A DNA stretch of 64,000 bases from positions 80,913 to 144,912 of the forward strand of contig NZ_JAMKMS010000014.1 in NCBI RefSeq assembly GCF_023634655.1, given 5' to 3'. Under the pieces are notes generated by a model that did not search any database, had not been told where the DNA came from, and saw nothing but the letters and a program-made list of their open reading frames with translations. Made by a program: the position numbers and the translations under genes. Below, in pieces: positions 19,062 to 27,063 of the stretch. The DNA is from Vibrio methylphosphonaticus (GTDB lineage: Bacteria; Pseudomonadota; Gammaproteobacteria; Enterobacterales; Vibrionaceae). The first letter of the stretch is position 1, and each line of letters begins with the position of its first letter.

Positions 19062-19079
19062 TTGGCATTGAGCTTGCTA
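19062..19079 (+). promoter_or_regulatory. Sigma-54 (-24/-12) promoter of the TAXI-TRAP-lhgO operon
   Basis: TTGGCATTGAGCTTGCT has GG at 19064-19065 and GC at 19076-19077, the exact 10-bp separation required by RpoN. It is about 55 bp upstream of the TAXI start codon. The gene just upstream encodes a sigma-54 activator, and three dyads lie at enhancer distance, which strengthens the call. Confidence 0.85.
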
Positions 19080-19132
19080 TAGAGTAAGAGTAGATAACAA
19101 GTACGTAACGCCAAATAACATGGAGTGTAACA

Positions 19133-20146
19133 ATGAACAAAAATAGAGTAGCGAAAGCGTTAGTCATCGCCCTGACTTCTTTTGGATTAGTCACGAATGC
19201 CGCTATCGCACAAGAGCGAAGCTATATTTTGTCAACGGCGTCTACGGGGGGAACGTATTATCCCGTAGGTGTGGCGTTGGCGACGTTGAGTAAGGTTAAG
19301 CTTGCACCTAAATATCACTTCTCTTTATCGGCAATTAGTTCTGCCGGATCAGGCGAAAACGTCAAACTTTTAAATGAGAATGAAGCCCAATTTGCCATAT
19401 TGCAGGGTCTATATGGCGCTTGGGCGTGGTCTGGTGAAGGCCCATATGCAAAGAGTGGTCGCCAAGAACAGTTGCGCTCAGTGTCCATGCTGTGGCAAAA
19501 CGTCGAACATTTTATCGTTCGCACTGAATTGGCGGAAACCGGTACGGTGTCCGACTTGAATAATCTGGTTGATAAGAAGTTTTCTATTGGTAAAAAGAAT
19601 TCGGGTACGGAAAACTCAGGTCGACAAATTATGAAGGGACTAAAGGTCGATCCTGACTCGTTTAATCTTGCGTTTATGGGCTACGGTGGAAGCGCGAGCG
19701 CTCTACAAAATGGCACGATAGACGGAATGAATACGCCAGCAGGGGTGCCGGTTGGCGCGGTGACTCAAGCGTTTGCCGCTCTTGGTAATGATATTTCTAT
19801 TTTGTCCTTTACGGATGAGCAAATTAAAGAGGCCAATGGGGGCTTCAATCTTTGGACTAAATACGACATTCCCGCCAATACCTATCCCGGTTTAGACAAA
19901 CCCATTACGACGATTGCTCAGCCTAATTTCTTGGCGGTAAGAGACGATATTTCTGATGATGATGTCTATGAACTGACCAAGGCTATCTATGAAAACTTAG
20001 CATTTTTACAAGGTATTCATAAAGCGACGAAGGCCATGGCACTTGAAAAGGCGATTGCAGGTCTACCTGTCCCACTTCACCCCGGTGCTGCTCGTTACTA
20101 TAAAGAAGTGGGTTTAGAGATCCCATCTCACCTGATTGCTAAATAG
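19133..20146 (+). CDS. TAXI-family TRAP transporter solute receptor
   Basis: The 337-residue protein has a signal peptide (cut near AAIAQ) and starts its mature part with RSYILSTASTGGTYYPVG, the TAXI-receptor signature. Later segments KNSGTENSGRQI and LQNGTIDGMNTPAG fit the same family. In a TRAP system it captures the solute in the periplasm and delivers it to the sodium-driven permease. An oxidase for L-2-hydroxyglutarate lies in the same operon, so 2-hydroxyglutarate or another C5 diacid is the inferred ligand; some TAXI receptors are known to bind glutamate-like compounds. A sigma-54 promoter precedes it. GGAGTG precedes the ATG. Confidence 0.92.
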   Translation: MNKNRVAKALVIALTSFGLVTNAAIAQERSYILSTASTGGTYYPVGVALATLSKVKLAPKYHFSLSAISSAGSGENVKLLNENEAQFAILQGLYGAWAWSGEGPYAKSGRQEQLRSVSMLWQNVEHFIVRTELAETGTVSDLNNLVDKKFSIGKKNSGTENSGRQIMKGLKVDPDSFNLAFMGYGGSASALQNGTIDGMNTPAGVPVGAVTQAFAALGNDISILSFTDEQIKEANGGFNLWTKYDIPANTYPGLDKPITTIAQPNFLAVRDDISDDDVYELTKAIYENLAFLQGIHKATKAMALEKAIAGLPVPLHPGAARYYKEVGLEIPSHLIAK

Positions 20147-20160
20147 GCAGTTGACTAACA

Positions 20161-20204
20161 TTCATTCAACTGAATGAACATGCCTTCACGTTCCGTGAAG
20201 GCAT
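20161..20204 (+). other. Two tandem hairpins between receptor and permease genes
   Basis: TTCATTCAACTGAATGAA (20161-20178) is a perfect 8-2-8 dyad. Directly after it, ATGCCTTCACG and CGTGAAGGCAT form an 11-bp stem with loop TTC (20180-20204). No T run follows, so full termination is unlikely. They probably protect the receptor message or attenuate transcription so that more receptor than permease is made. Confidence 0.65.
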
Positions 20205-20267
20205 TCCTTAAATACGTGACCCTATTAGCAAATAATAGCAACAGAAGCCACTAGGCTGGAGTATGTC

Positions 20268-22454
20268 ATGAGCGATACCGTTCAAAAGGAATTGCAGAAG
20301 TTTGAGTTGCCAACTCGAACTGATTTTCCATGGGTAACCACCACGATCACGGTGTTTGGTGTGGTGTTGTCTTTACTGCATATTTGGTTCAATACGTTAT
20401 CAACCTTACCGGAGCTTTGGATTTCTGCTACGCACTTCGCCGGGTTCGCTGTGATATGTAGCCTGTGGTATCCCGCTCATGTGTCATTGAAGTCGAGTAA
20501 AGTGGCACTTGTGGTTGATGTCTTCATTGCGTTGGCGGCCATTGCGTGTTTATTGTACATCCCGTACGCAGAAGATGCCCTCTACGAGCGTGGTGTTAAG
20601 TTTGTCACCAGTGACTGGGTATTCGCCATTCTAGCGATTGTTATTGTAATTGAACTAATACGCCGCACGATGGGCTGGTTTATTCCAATCCTCATTGTCG
20701 TGTGTTTAAGTTACGTGGTGCTTTGGGGGCAATGGGCGAGCGGTATTTTTCATTTTCCGGGCTTAAGTATGGAAACCCTGTTGTATCGGAGTTTCTATTC
20801 GTCTGAAGGAATGTTTGGTGCGATCTCCCGTATTAGCTGGACGTTCGTATTTATGTTTATCCTATTTGGTGCATTTTTAGTTCGATCTGGTGTCGGCGAC
20901 TACATTATTAACGTCGCTCGTGCGGCAGCGGGAAAAATCATTGGCGGGCCGGGGTTTATCGCTGTGATTGGCTCAGGGTTAATGGGGTCGGTATCCGGTT
21001 CAAGTGTCGCCAACACGGTTTCGACGGGAGTGATTAGTATCCCTTTAATGCAAAAAGCGGGCTTTCCTTCTCGATTTGCGGCGGGAGTCGAGGCGGCCGC
21101 TTCCACGGGTGGACAACTGATGCCACCGGTCATGGGGGCAGGCGCGTTTATTATGGCGTCTTACACTCAAATTCCTTACGTCGATATTATCGCGGTCTCT
21201 TTTGTTCCCGCGTTGATCTACTTTTTATCCGTCGCTTTCTTTGTGCGGATAGAAGCCAAACGTAGCGGCGTTCAAAAAATTACCACGAGCGAAGTGCCTT
21301 TATGGAAAGTGTTGATATCAGGCTGGCACAACCTCATTCCACTGGCCGTTTTGGTCACACTACTGGTTCAAGGCTTTACACCAACCTATGCCGCGGGTAT
21401 CTCAATTCTCTCTGTGGTCGTGGCGTCATGGTTTTCTAAAGATCATAAAATGGGTCCGAAAGCGATAGTCGAGGCGTTGTCACAAGGCGCGAAGAATATG
21501 GCGACCACGGCGATATTGCTGGTGGGTATTGGGCTAGTGATCAATGTGATCAGCACTACTGGCATTGGCAATACTTTTTCCTTAATGATAGACGGTTGGG
21601 CAAGTGGTAATTTGTTGGTCATGCTGGTGTTGATTGCTCTGGCGTCTTTAGTGCTTGGTATGGGGTTGCCAGTGACAGCGGCGTATATTGTGCTTGGTAC
21701 CTTGTCTGCGCCGGCGTTATACAAACTTATTGCAGAAAATCAACTCTTCGAATTAATGGTGTCGGGCCAACTTCCTGAGCAAGCGAAGGCCATATTTATG
21801 TTGGCGGCGCCAGAGCGCTTACATTTACTCAACGCGCCAATGCCTATTGAAACGGCGAAAGAGCTAGTGGCGTTAGTTCCTGCAGATTTTGTGGAAACCT
21901 TATTAGAGCAGAGTATTGGAATGGAAGCGGTTGGGCTAGCGTTACTCGCGGCACATTTGATTATATTTTGGCTTTCTCAAGATAGTAATGTTACCCCACC
22001 TGTGTGTTTAACGGCTTTTGCTGCGGCGACTATCGCGAAGACACCACCCATGCGAACCGGTTTAACCGCATGGAAAATTGCCAAGGGCTTGTACCTCGTT
22101 CCCTTGCTTATCGCGTACACCGGTTTGGTGAGTTGGGATGTGATGTCGGTAGTGAGCGTTGGGTTCTTTGCCATCATTGGTACTTACGCGTTAATCGGTG
22201 CGATTGAAGGGTACCTTGAAGGCCCATTAACGGTATTGTTGAGAGTCGTACTTGTGGTGGTCGGTGTTTGCTTGGTTTGGCACGATCTTCCTATTCTCGT
22301 TCGAGTCATTGCCTGCGGTGTATTCGCTTTGATCTTTATACACAGTAATCGAATATTTAAAGCGCAGAAAATTATTGGTCAAAGTGGTAAATCGCAAGAC
22401 ACAAACACTCAAAACAGCAAAGCACAGCAAACGAAATCCGTATCAGCATCATAA
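20268..22454 (+). CDS. TRAP transporter fused permease (DctQM type)
   Basis: The 728-residue membrane protein fuses the small DctQ-like region (first about 200 residues, four membrane segments) to a large DctM-like domain with many segments, as is usual for TAXI systems. The signature GSVSGSSVANTVSTG and GGQLMPPVMGAGAF near 245-295 and the repeat-like LGMGLPVTAAYIV and DSNVTPPVCLTAF mark the inverted-repeat hairpins that bind solute and sodium. The C-terminal tail is polar (Gln/Ser/Lys). It follows the receptor gene after a hairpin region and ends 8 bp before lhgO. Confidence 0.93.
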   Translation: MSDTVQKELQKFELPTRTDFPWVTTTITVFGVVLSLLHIWFNTLSTLPELWISATHFAGFAVICSLWYPAHVSLKSSKVALVVDVFIALAAIACLLYIPYAEDALYERGVKFVTSDWVFAILAIVIVIELIRRTMGWFIPILIVVCLSYVVLWGQWASGIFHFPGLSMETLLYRSFYSSEGMFGAISRISWTFVFMFILFGAFLVRSGVGDYIINVARAAAGKIIGGPGFIAVIGSGLMGSVSGSSVANTVSTGVISIPLMQKAGFPSRFAAGVEAAASTGGQLMPPVMGAGAFIMASYTQIPYVDIIAVSFVPALIYFLSVAFFVRIEAKRSGVQKITTSEVPLWKVLISGWHNLIPLAVLVTLLVQGFTPTYAAGISILSVVVASWFSKDHKMGPKAIVEALSQGAKNMATTAILLVGIGLVINVISTTGIGNTFSLMIDGWASGNLLVMLVLIALASLVLGMGLPVTAAYIVLGTLSAPALYKLIAENQLFELMVSGQLPEQAKAIFMLAAPERLHLLNAPMPIETAKELVALVPADFVETLLEQSIGMEAVGLALLAAHLIIFWLSQDSNVTPPVCLTAFAAATIAKTPPMRTGLTAWKIAKGLYLVPLLIAYTGLVSWDVMSVVSVGFFAIIGTYALIGAIEGYLEGPLTVLLRVVLVVVGVCLVWHDLPILVRVIACGVFALIFIHSNRIFKAQKIIGQSGKSQDTNTQNSKAQQTKSVSAS

Positions 22455-22462
22455 GGAGCAAC

Positions 22463-23701
22463 ATGGACACGGAATATGACTATGTGGTGGTGGGCGGTGG
22501 CATCGTAGGTGTGTCGACCGCTTGGCAATTACAGCAACGATACCCCGAGAGTAAAATCTTATTGTTAGAAAAAGAAAGTGGCGTTGCTCAGCATCAAACG
22601 GGTCACAATAGTGGTGTCATTCATGCCGGTGTTTACTATGAGCCAGGTAGTATGAAAGCCGATTTTTGTAAGCGCGGTGTGGAACGAACGATGGCGTTTT
22701 GTCGTTCGCACGATATACCGGTAGAAAATTGTGGCAAATTATTGGTTGCGACAAACGTTGTTGAGCAACAACGTATGATGGTGTTATACGAACGATGTCA
22801 TGTGAATGGCATCGAGGTCACCTTGCTAGACCAAGCGCAACTGAAGCTAGCAGAACCCAATATTATCGGGCTAGGTGCTATTTATGTTGCCAGTACTAGT
22901 ATCGTCGACTATCGCTTGGTGACGGAGCATATGGCGTCGGAGTTTGAGGCGAACGGCGGCATCATTCAACTCGAAACTAAAGTCACAGAGCTTATAGAGC
23001 GCGATGACCAAATAATCATCGGTTGCGTCAAAAGAGATAAGGTCAAAGATCAAGAGCTGACAATGACCAGTCAGTTCTTGATTACCTGCAGCGGCTTGAT
23101 GGCGGATAGAATGACACAGCTGCTTGAAATAAAAACCGACTTTCAGATTATCCCTTATCGTGGTGAATACTATCGCTTGGATAGTCGACATAATCGGGTG
23201 GTCAATCATCTTATTTATCCAATTCCAGATCCCGACTTACCATTCTTGGGCGTGCACTTAACAAGAATGATTGATGGTTCGGTCACGGTGGGACCAAATG
23301 CAGTACAAGGTTGGAAGCGAGAAGGCTATGGCTCGGTAAACGTGAGTTTGCAAGATACTTGGCAAATGCTGACATTTTCTGGTTTTTGGAAAGTGACACT
23401 AAAGCATATTAAGACTGGACTGACTGAATTCAAAAACTCGTGGTGGAAAGCAGGGTATTTGAAAGCGGTTAATAAATATTGTCCGACGATTAATGTGGAT
23501 GATCTTAAACCTTATCCGGCCGGCATTCGTGCGCAAGCCGTCTTATCGGACGGCACACTGGTACATGATTTTTTATTTGCAGAAAGTACGAGAAGTTTGC
23601 ATGTCTGTAATGCACCCTCTCCAGCCGCCACGTCGGCCATTCCAATCGGGGAATACATTTGTGATAAGGTCACAAGTAAGTGTGAGAATCTGGAGCGTTG
23701 A
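22463..23701 (+). CDS. lhgO: L-2-hydroxyglutarate oxidase
   Basis: The 412-residue FAD enzyme opens with YDYVVVGGGIVGVSTAW, a dinucleotide-binding fold, and continues with HQTGHNSGVIHAGVYYEPGSMKA, typical of LhgO (YgaF). The family oxidises L-2-hydroxyglutarate to 2-oxoglutarate, passing electrons to the membrane quinone pool. AAGGAG lies just upstream, 8 bp after the permease stop, so it is co-transcribed with the TAXI-TRAP transporter. This link predicts that the operon imports and burns 2-hydroxyglutarate. A related FAD hydroxy-acid oxidase remains possible. Confidence 0.88.
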   Translation: MDTEYDYVVVGGGIVGVSTAWQLQQRYPESKILLLEKESGVAQHQTGHNSGVIHAGVYYEPGSMKADFCKRGVERTMAFCRSHDIPVENCGKLLVATNVVEQQRMMVLYERCHVNGIEVTLLDQAQLKLAEPNIIGLGAIYVASTSIVDYRLVTEHMASEFEANGGIIQLETKVTELIERDDQIIIGCVKRDKVKDQELTMTSQFLITCSGLMADRMTQLLEIKTDFQIIPYRGEYYRLDSRHNRVVNHLIYPIPDPDLPFLGVHLTRMIDGSVTVGPNAVQGWKREGYGSVNVSLQDTWQMLTFSGFWKVTLKHIKTGLTEFKNSWWKAGYLKAVNKYCPTINVDDLKPYPAGIRAQAVLSDGTLVHDFLFAESTRSLHVCNAPSPAATSAIPIGEYICDKVTSKCENLER

Positions 23702-23915
23702 GACCATATTGTACAATCTCTGACTCACGTATGCCTGACTCACTTATGCCTAAAACAAGCGCTAAACCATGAGTTGGCCTGAGTGGCTTGGGTATTATGA
23801 CCACAAACCGCTTACAGAAACTATTTCCTTACACTCGCTAACCCTTAACAGTCGCGATAACTAAGAGTTCTTTTAGTTTGGCTGTTAATGCGTTTAAGTT
23901 TAGGTGTTATAGGGA

Positions 23916-24533
23916 CTACGTTTGAGGCTTGGCGGTAACCACAGCTTGATAGCGCCCAGGTTTGTGGTTCATGGCAAGAATAAGATTAGTGGTAATGGCC
24001 CCTAAGATTGACAGCGCAATCAATGACAAGTCAACGATGAAGAAAGACAAAATCACGATTGAGCAATCAAGCCCCATTTGAACTTTACCCGCGCGAATGC
24101 CAAAGCGATCTTGTAGGAACAACGCAAGAATATTGAAACCACCTAAGCTCATTTTGTGCCTGAAGATGACGAGCATACCGATACCAATCAAACCCCCACC
24201 GATAATAGCGGCGTAAAGAGGTTCAATATGACTAATTTGGATAACATGATGCAGATGGTCAACCGCAAACGATACGATGCTCACCGCAATAAAAGTGTTA
24301 ATCGTAAATGGCCAGCCCATTCGTGTGGCAGAAAGCAAATAAAAAGGTAGATTGAGTGCGAAAAACACTTGCCCGAACGTAAATGCAGACACTTTAGTAA
24401 TGAAAATAGCCAGACCAGCAGTTCCACCGGTGAGTAATCCGACATGATTGAAAAAAATGACGCCAAGAGAAACTAACGCGCTACCGAGTAATAACGCCAG
24501 TAGGTTCTCTCTTAAACTATGATCCTTATCCAT
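23916..24533 (-). CDS. YitT family membrane protein
   Basis: The 205-residue protein has about five membrane segments, with GSALVSLGVIFFNHVGLLTGGTAGLA near the start and MSLGGFNILALFLQDRFGIRAGKVQM near 128, both typical of the YitT/DUF161 family. Function is unknown in the family; some members are linked to transport. AAAGGAA precedes the ATG by ten bases. It stands alone, convergent with lhgO. Confidence 0.85.
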   Translation of the reverse strand: MDKDHSLRENLLALLLGSALVSLGVIFFNHVGLLTGGTAGLAIFITKVSAFTFGQVFFALNLPFYLLSATRMGWPFTINTFIAVSIVSFAVDHLHHVIQISHIEPLYAAIIGGGLIGIGMLVIFRHKMSLGGFNILALFLQDRFGIRAGKVQMGLDCSIVILSFFIVDLSLIALSILGAITTNLILAMNHKPGRYQAVVTAKPQT

Positions 24534-24896
24534 GTTGATGCATTCCTTTGTTGATATCAGCGTATGTTAATTTGAGCGATATTCGCTTTAGCCTAAGTTA
24601 CTGGGAGGTAAATAATGGGCACTATGGCGTATGACCTGTCTGTACCGATTGGTGGTTTCCTTGCCACTAGCACGGATAATAGGTTTACACGACGGTTTGG
24701 ATAGTAGCCTTGGGGGGCGGATGTCGTCGAGGTTTTGCACTCAATTCACATTGAGGCAAGTGTTACGAATCCTTTACAGCTAGTTGATGAGAAGAGCAGG
24801 GCGCTGAATGGTTTAGGGCATATATTTGCTGCGGCATACATTGAATTTACGCGCAGTAGTAGCCACACTGTCTTAATGTTATATAAAAGGTATTTG
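24534..24896. other. Intergenic region between yitT-like gene and acpH
   Basis: The 363-bp stretch should hold the divergent promoters. It also contains a 29-codon open frame with a strong ribosome site (24615-24704), listed separately. The acpH frame stays open upstream of its real start to 24735, but that extension is not protein-like. Confidence 0.55.
24615..24704 (+). CDS. Possible small protein with strong ribosome site
   Basis: ATG 24615 is preceded by GGGAGGT at ideal distance and opens a 29-codon frame ending at TAG 24704. The peptide has a hydrophobic middle (LSVPIGGFLA) and a basic end (RFTRRFG). I know no family for it. It could be a real short protein, a leader peptide for acpH, or chance. 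Confidence 0.3.
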   Translation: MGTMAYDLSVPIGGFLATSTDNRFTRRFG

Positions 24897-25496
24897 ATGA
24901 ATTTTTTAGCGCACCTTCACATTGCCGACCACTGTCATAGTAGTTTGCTAGGAAACCTTTTAGGGGATTTTGTTAAAGGGGATCCGGCGAAAACCTATAG
25001 CGCCGATTTAGTTCGGGGAATTCGATTGCACCGTAGTGTTGATTCGTACATTGATAATCATGACATTATCAAACAATGCAAAGTACTATTTTCGCCAGAA
25101 AAGCGCCGTTTTGCTCCTATCGCATTGGATATGTTTTGGGATCATTGTTTAGCGAAACATTGGCAGCATTACCATGCAATGCCGCTGCACCATTTTGTTG
25201 ATAATGCACATCGAGATGTTACCGCGCCACAAGTGTTAAACGCCGCGCCATTGCCGGAACGTTTTTTACGTATGAGCGAGTACATGTGGCGTGATAGATG
25301 GTTAGAATCTTACCAAGATCTGGACAATATCCAATACGCATTAGAAAGAATGTCGCAACGTAGCTTAAGGATGGGAATGCTTGCTGAATGTAGCAGTGAC
25401 TTAGAACTAAATTACCAACACTTCTTGAGTCTGTTCAAAGAACTTTACCCGCAAGTGCTTGTGCATGCGCGATATTTCTCACAGAACCAGCCCTAA
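24897..25496 (+). CDS. acpH: Acyl carrier protein phosphodiesterase
   Basis: The 199-residue product starts at ATG 24897 with AAGG before it and reads MNFLAHLHIADHCHSSLLGNLLGDF, the typical AcpH start. The HD-like residues in GIRLHRSVDSYIDNH and MFWDHCLAKHW are conserved. The enzyme removes 4'-phosphopantetheine from holo-ACP. A longer in-frame start at 24735 is rejected because the added residues match nothing expected. The next gene is a second fabH, also acting on ACP, though 298 bp away. Confidence 0.9.
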   Translation: MNFLAHLHIADHCHSSLLGNLLGDFVKGDPAKTYSADLVRGIRLHRSVDSYIDNHDIIKQCKVLFSPEKRRFAPIALDMFWDHCLAKHWQHYHAMPLHHFVDNAHRDVTAPQVLNAAPLPERFLRMSEYMWRDRWLESYQDLDNIQYALERMSQRSLRMGMLAECSSDLELNYQHFLSLFKELYPQVLVHARYFSQNQP

Positions 25497-25794
25497 AGTC
25501 ATAACTCAGCGTCATTGACGGCGCTCTAAAGTACACCGTTTTATTGGTAAGACCTGTTTATTTTAAGGTTTGATTATTAGCTAGATATGGTTTTTCGTCT
25601 ATTTATCAACCGATTTTGTCATCGGTAAGCCTGGTTAATTTGTTTTGGGTATGGGTTGTAGTTGGTTGTATTTATAGGGTGAATACTTCTGGGGTGAATA
25701 TGGTTTACAAGCATTGTTTGCATTTGCATTAACAATCAAAATGTTGTGATATGATGGAAAAATTGCTTAACGATTCAATATAGATAGGTACAGA

Positions 25795-26883
25795 ATGACA
25801 GCTTATTATGCCGAAATCACGGGTTGGGGTAAGTGCCTCCCACCAGCAACACTGACTAACCATGATCTAAGTACGGTAATGGAAACTTCTGATGAGTGGA
25901 TTCGTTCTAGGACTGGGATAGAAACTCGTCGTATTAGCCACGTTAACACCTCAGAGATGGCTACGGTTGCAGCGCAACATGCAATGGCATGTGCTGGTAT
26001 TACGGCAGAAGACGTTGATCTGATTATTGTTGCCACTTGTTCACCAGACTCGTTGATTCCCAATACGGCTTCTCGCGTTCAGCAAAATTTGGGCGTTCCG
26101 GCGGCGGCGGCGTTTGATCTAAATGCCGCCTGTACGGGTTTTGTCTACGGCTTAGAAACCGCAACGAAGCTGATTCAGTCGGGTAACTACCGTAACGCAA
26201 TTGTTATAGGCGCTGAGCGTTTGTCTTTCTTCCTTGACTGGAGCGAAAGAGACACAGCTGTATTGTTTGGCGATGGCGCAGGTGCGGCGGTATTGAGCCG
26301 CACAGAAAGCAAAGTGGGTCTCCAAGACGCTCAAATTGGCTGTGATGCGAAAGGGCGTGACATTTTAGCTGTTCCAAAGTTTGGTACGTCAATGGAGCGC
26401 TTCGCGGCGGATAATGGTTACTTTGAATTTGAATTCATTGGTAAAGAGATCTTTAAGCGTGCAGTAAAAGGCATGGGGGCGGCGGCGAATACCGTATTGT
26501 CTCGCTCAAACTTGACCAAAGAAGACATTGACGTGGTTATTCCTCATCAAGCGAATATTCGCATCATTCAAACGTTGTGTGATCTGTCGGGCATCGAACG
26601 TGAAAAAGCGTTTGTGAACATTCAGAAGTATGGCAACACCTCCGCGGCGACAGTGCCAATCGCGTTATGTGAGGCGTTAGAACAAGGGAAAGTCAAACCC
26701 AACGATGATCTGCTGTTAGCTGCATTTGGCGCTGGATTGACTTGGGGTGCAGGGCATATTAAATGGGGTGAGCGTGTCACACCAATTGATAGCAGCGATG
26801 CACAACTGCCAGCGTGTGAAAAGTCTGCTTTGGAGCTGATGGCTACTGCTATCGAGCATTGCCAAAACAAACCTGAGAAATAA
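25795..26883 (+). CDS. Beta-ketoacyl-ACP synthase III (FabH2-like)
   Basis: The 362-residue thiolase-fold enzyme has SDEWIRSRTGIETRR, the active-site Cys in FDLNAACTGFVYGL near 113, the catalytic His in PHQANIRII near 251 and Asn in YGNTSAATVPIA near 282. FabH condenses an acyl-CoA primer with malonyl-ACP to begin fatty acid synthesis. It is about 40 residues longer than housekeeping FabH (317) and is not in a fab operon, so it is probably the second KASIII found in vibrios. A strong terminator follows. Confidence 0.9.
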   Translation: MTAYYAEITGWGKCLPPATLTNHDLSTVMETSDEWIRSRTGIETRRISHVNTSEMATVAAQHAMACAGITAEDVDLIIVATCSPDSLIPNTASRVQQNLGVPAAAAFDLNAACTGFVYGLETATKLIQSGNYRNAIVIGAERLSFFLDWSERDTAVLFGDGAGAAVLSRTESKVGLQDAQIGCDAKGRDILAVPKFGTSMERFAADNGYFEFEFIGKEIFKRAVKGMGAAANTVLSRSNLTKEDIDVVIPHQANIRIIQTLCDLSGIEREKAFVNIQKYGNTSAATVPIALCEALEQGKVKPNDDLLLAAFGAGLTWGAGHIKWGERVTPIDSSDAQLPACEKSALELMATAIEHCQNKPEK

Positions 26884-26910
26884 TCAGCGCAGTACTCAAA
26901 TTAGTATTTA

Positions 26911-26945
26911 AAAAAGGAAGCCTTGGCTTCCTTTTTAATTTTTTG
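26911..26945 (+). terminator. Terminator after the fabH2-like gene
   Basis: AAAAAGGAAGCC pairs with GGCTTCCTTTTT across a two-base loop, followed by more T residues. It may work in both directions. Confidence 0.9.
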
Positions 26946-27063
26946 TCATCGAATCATAAACCGTTGCACGCAATGAATGTGTATTACGTCTCCTTATTTA
27001 TTAAGGCTCCTGTTTATCTACGTACACTTTTTATCAACGTTCACGGCTTAACACGTTCCCCCA

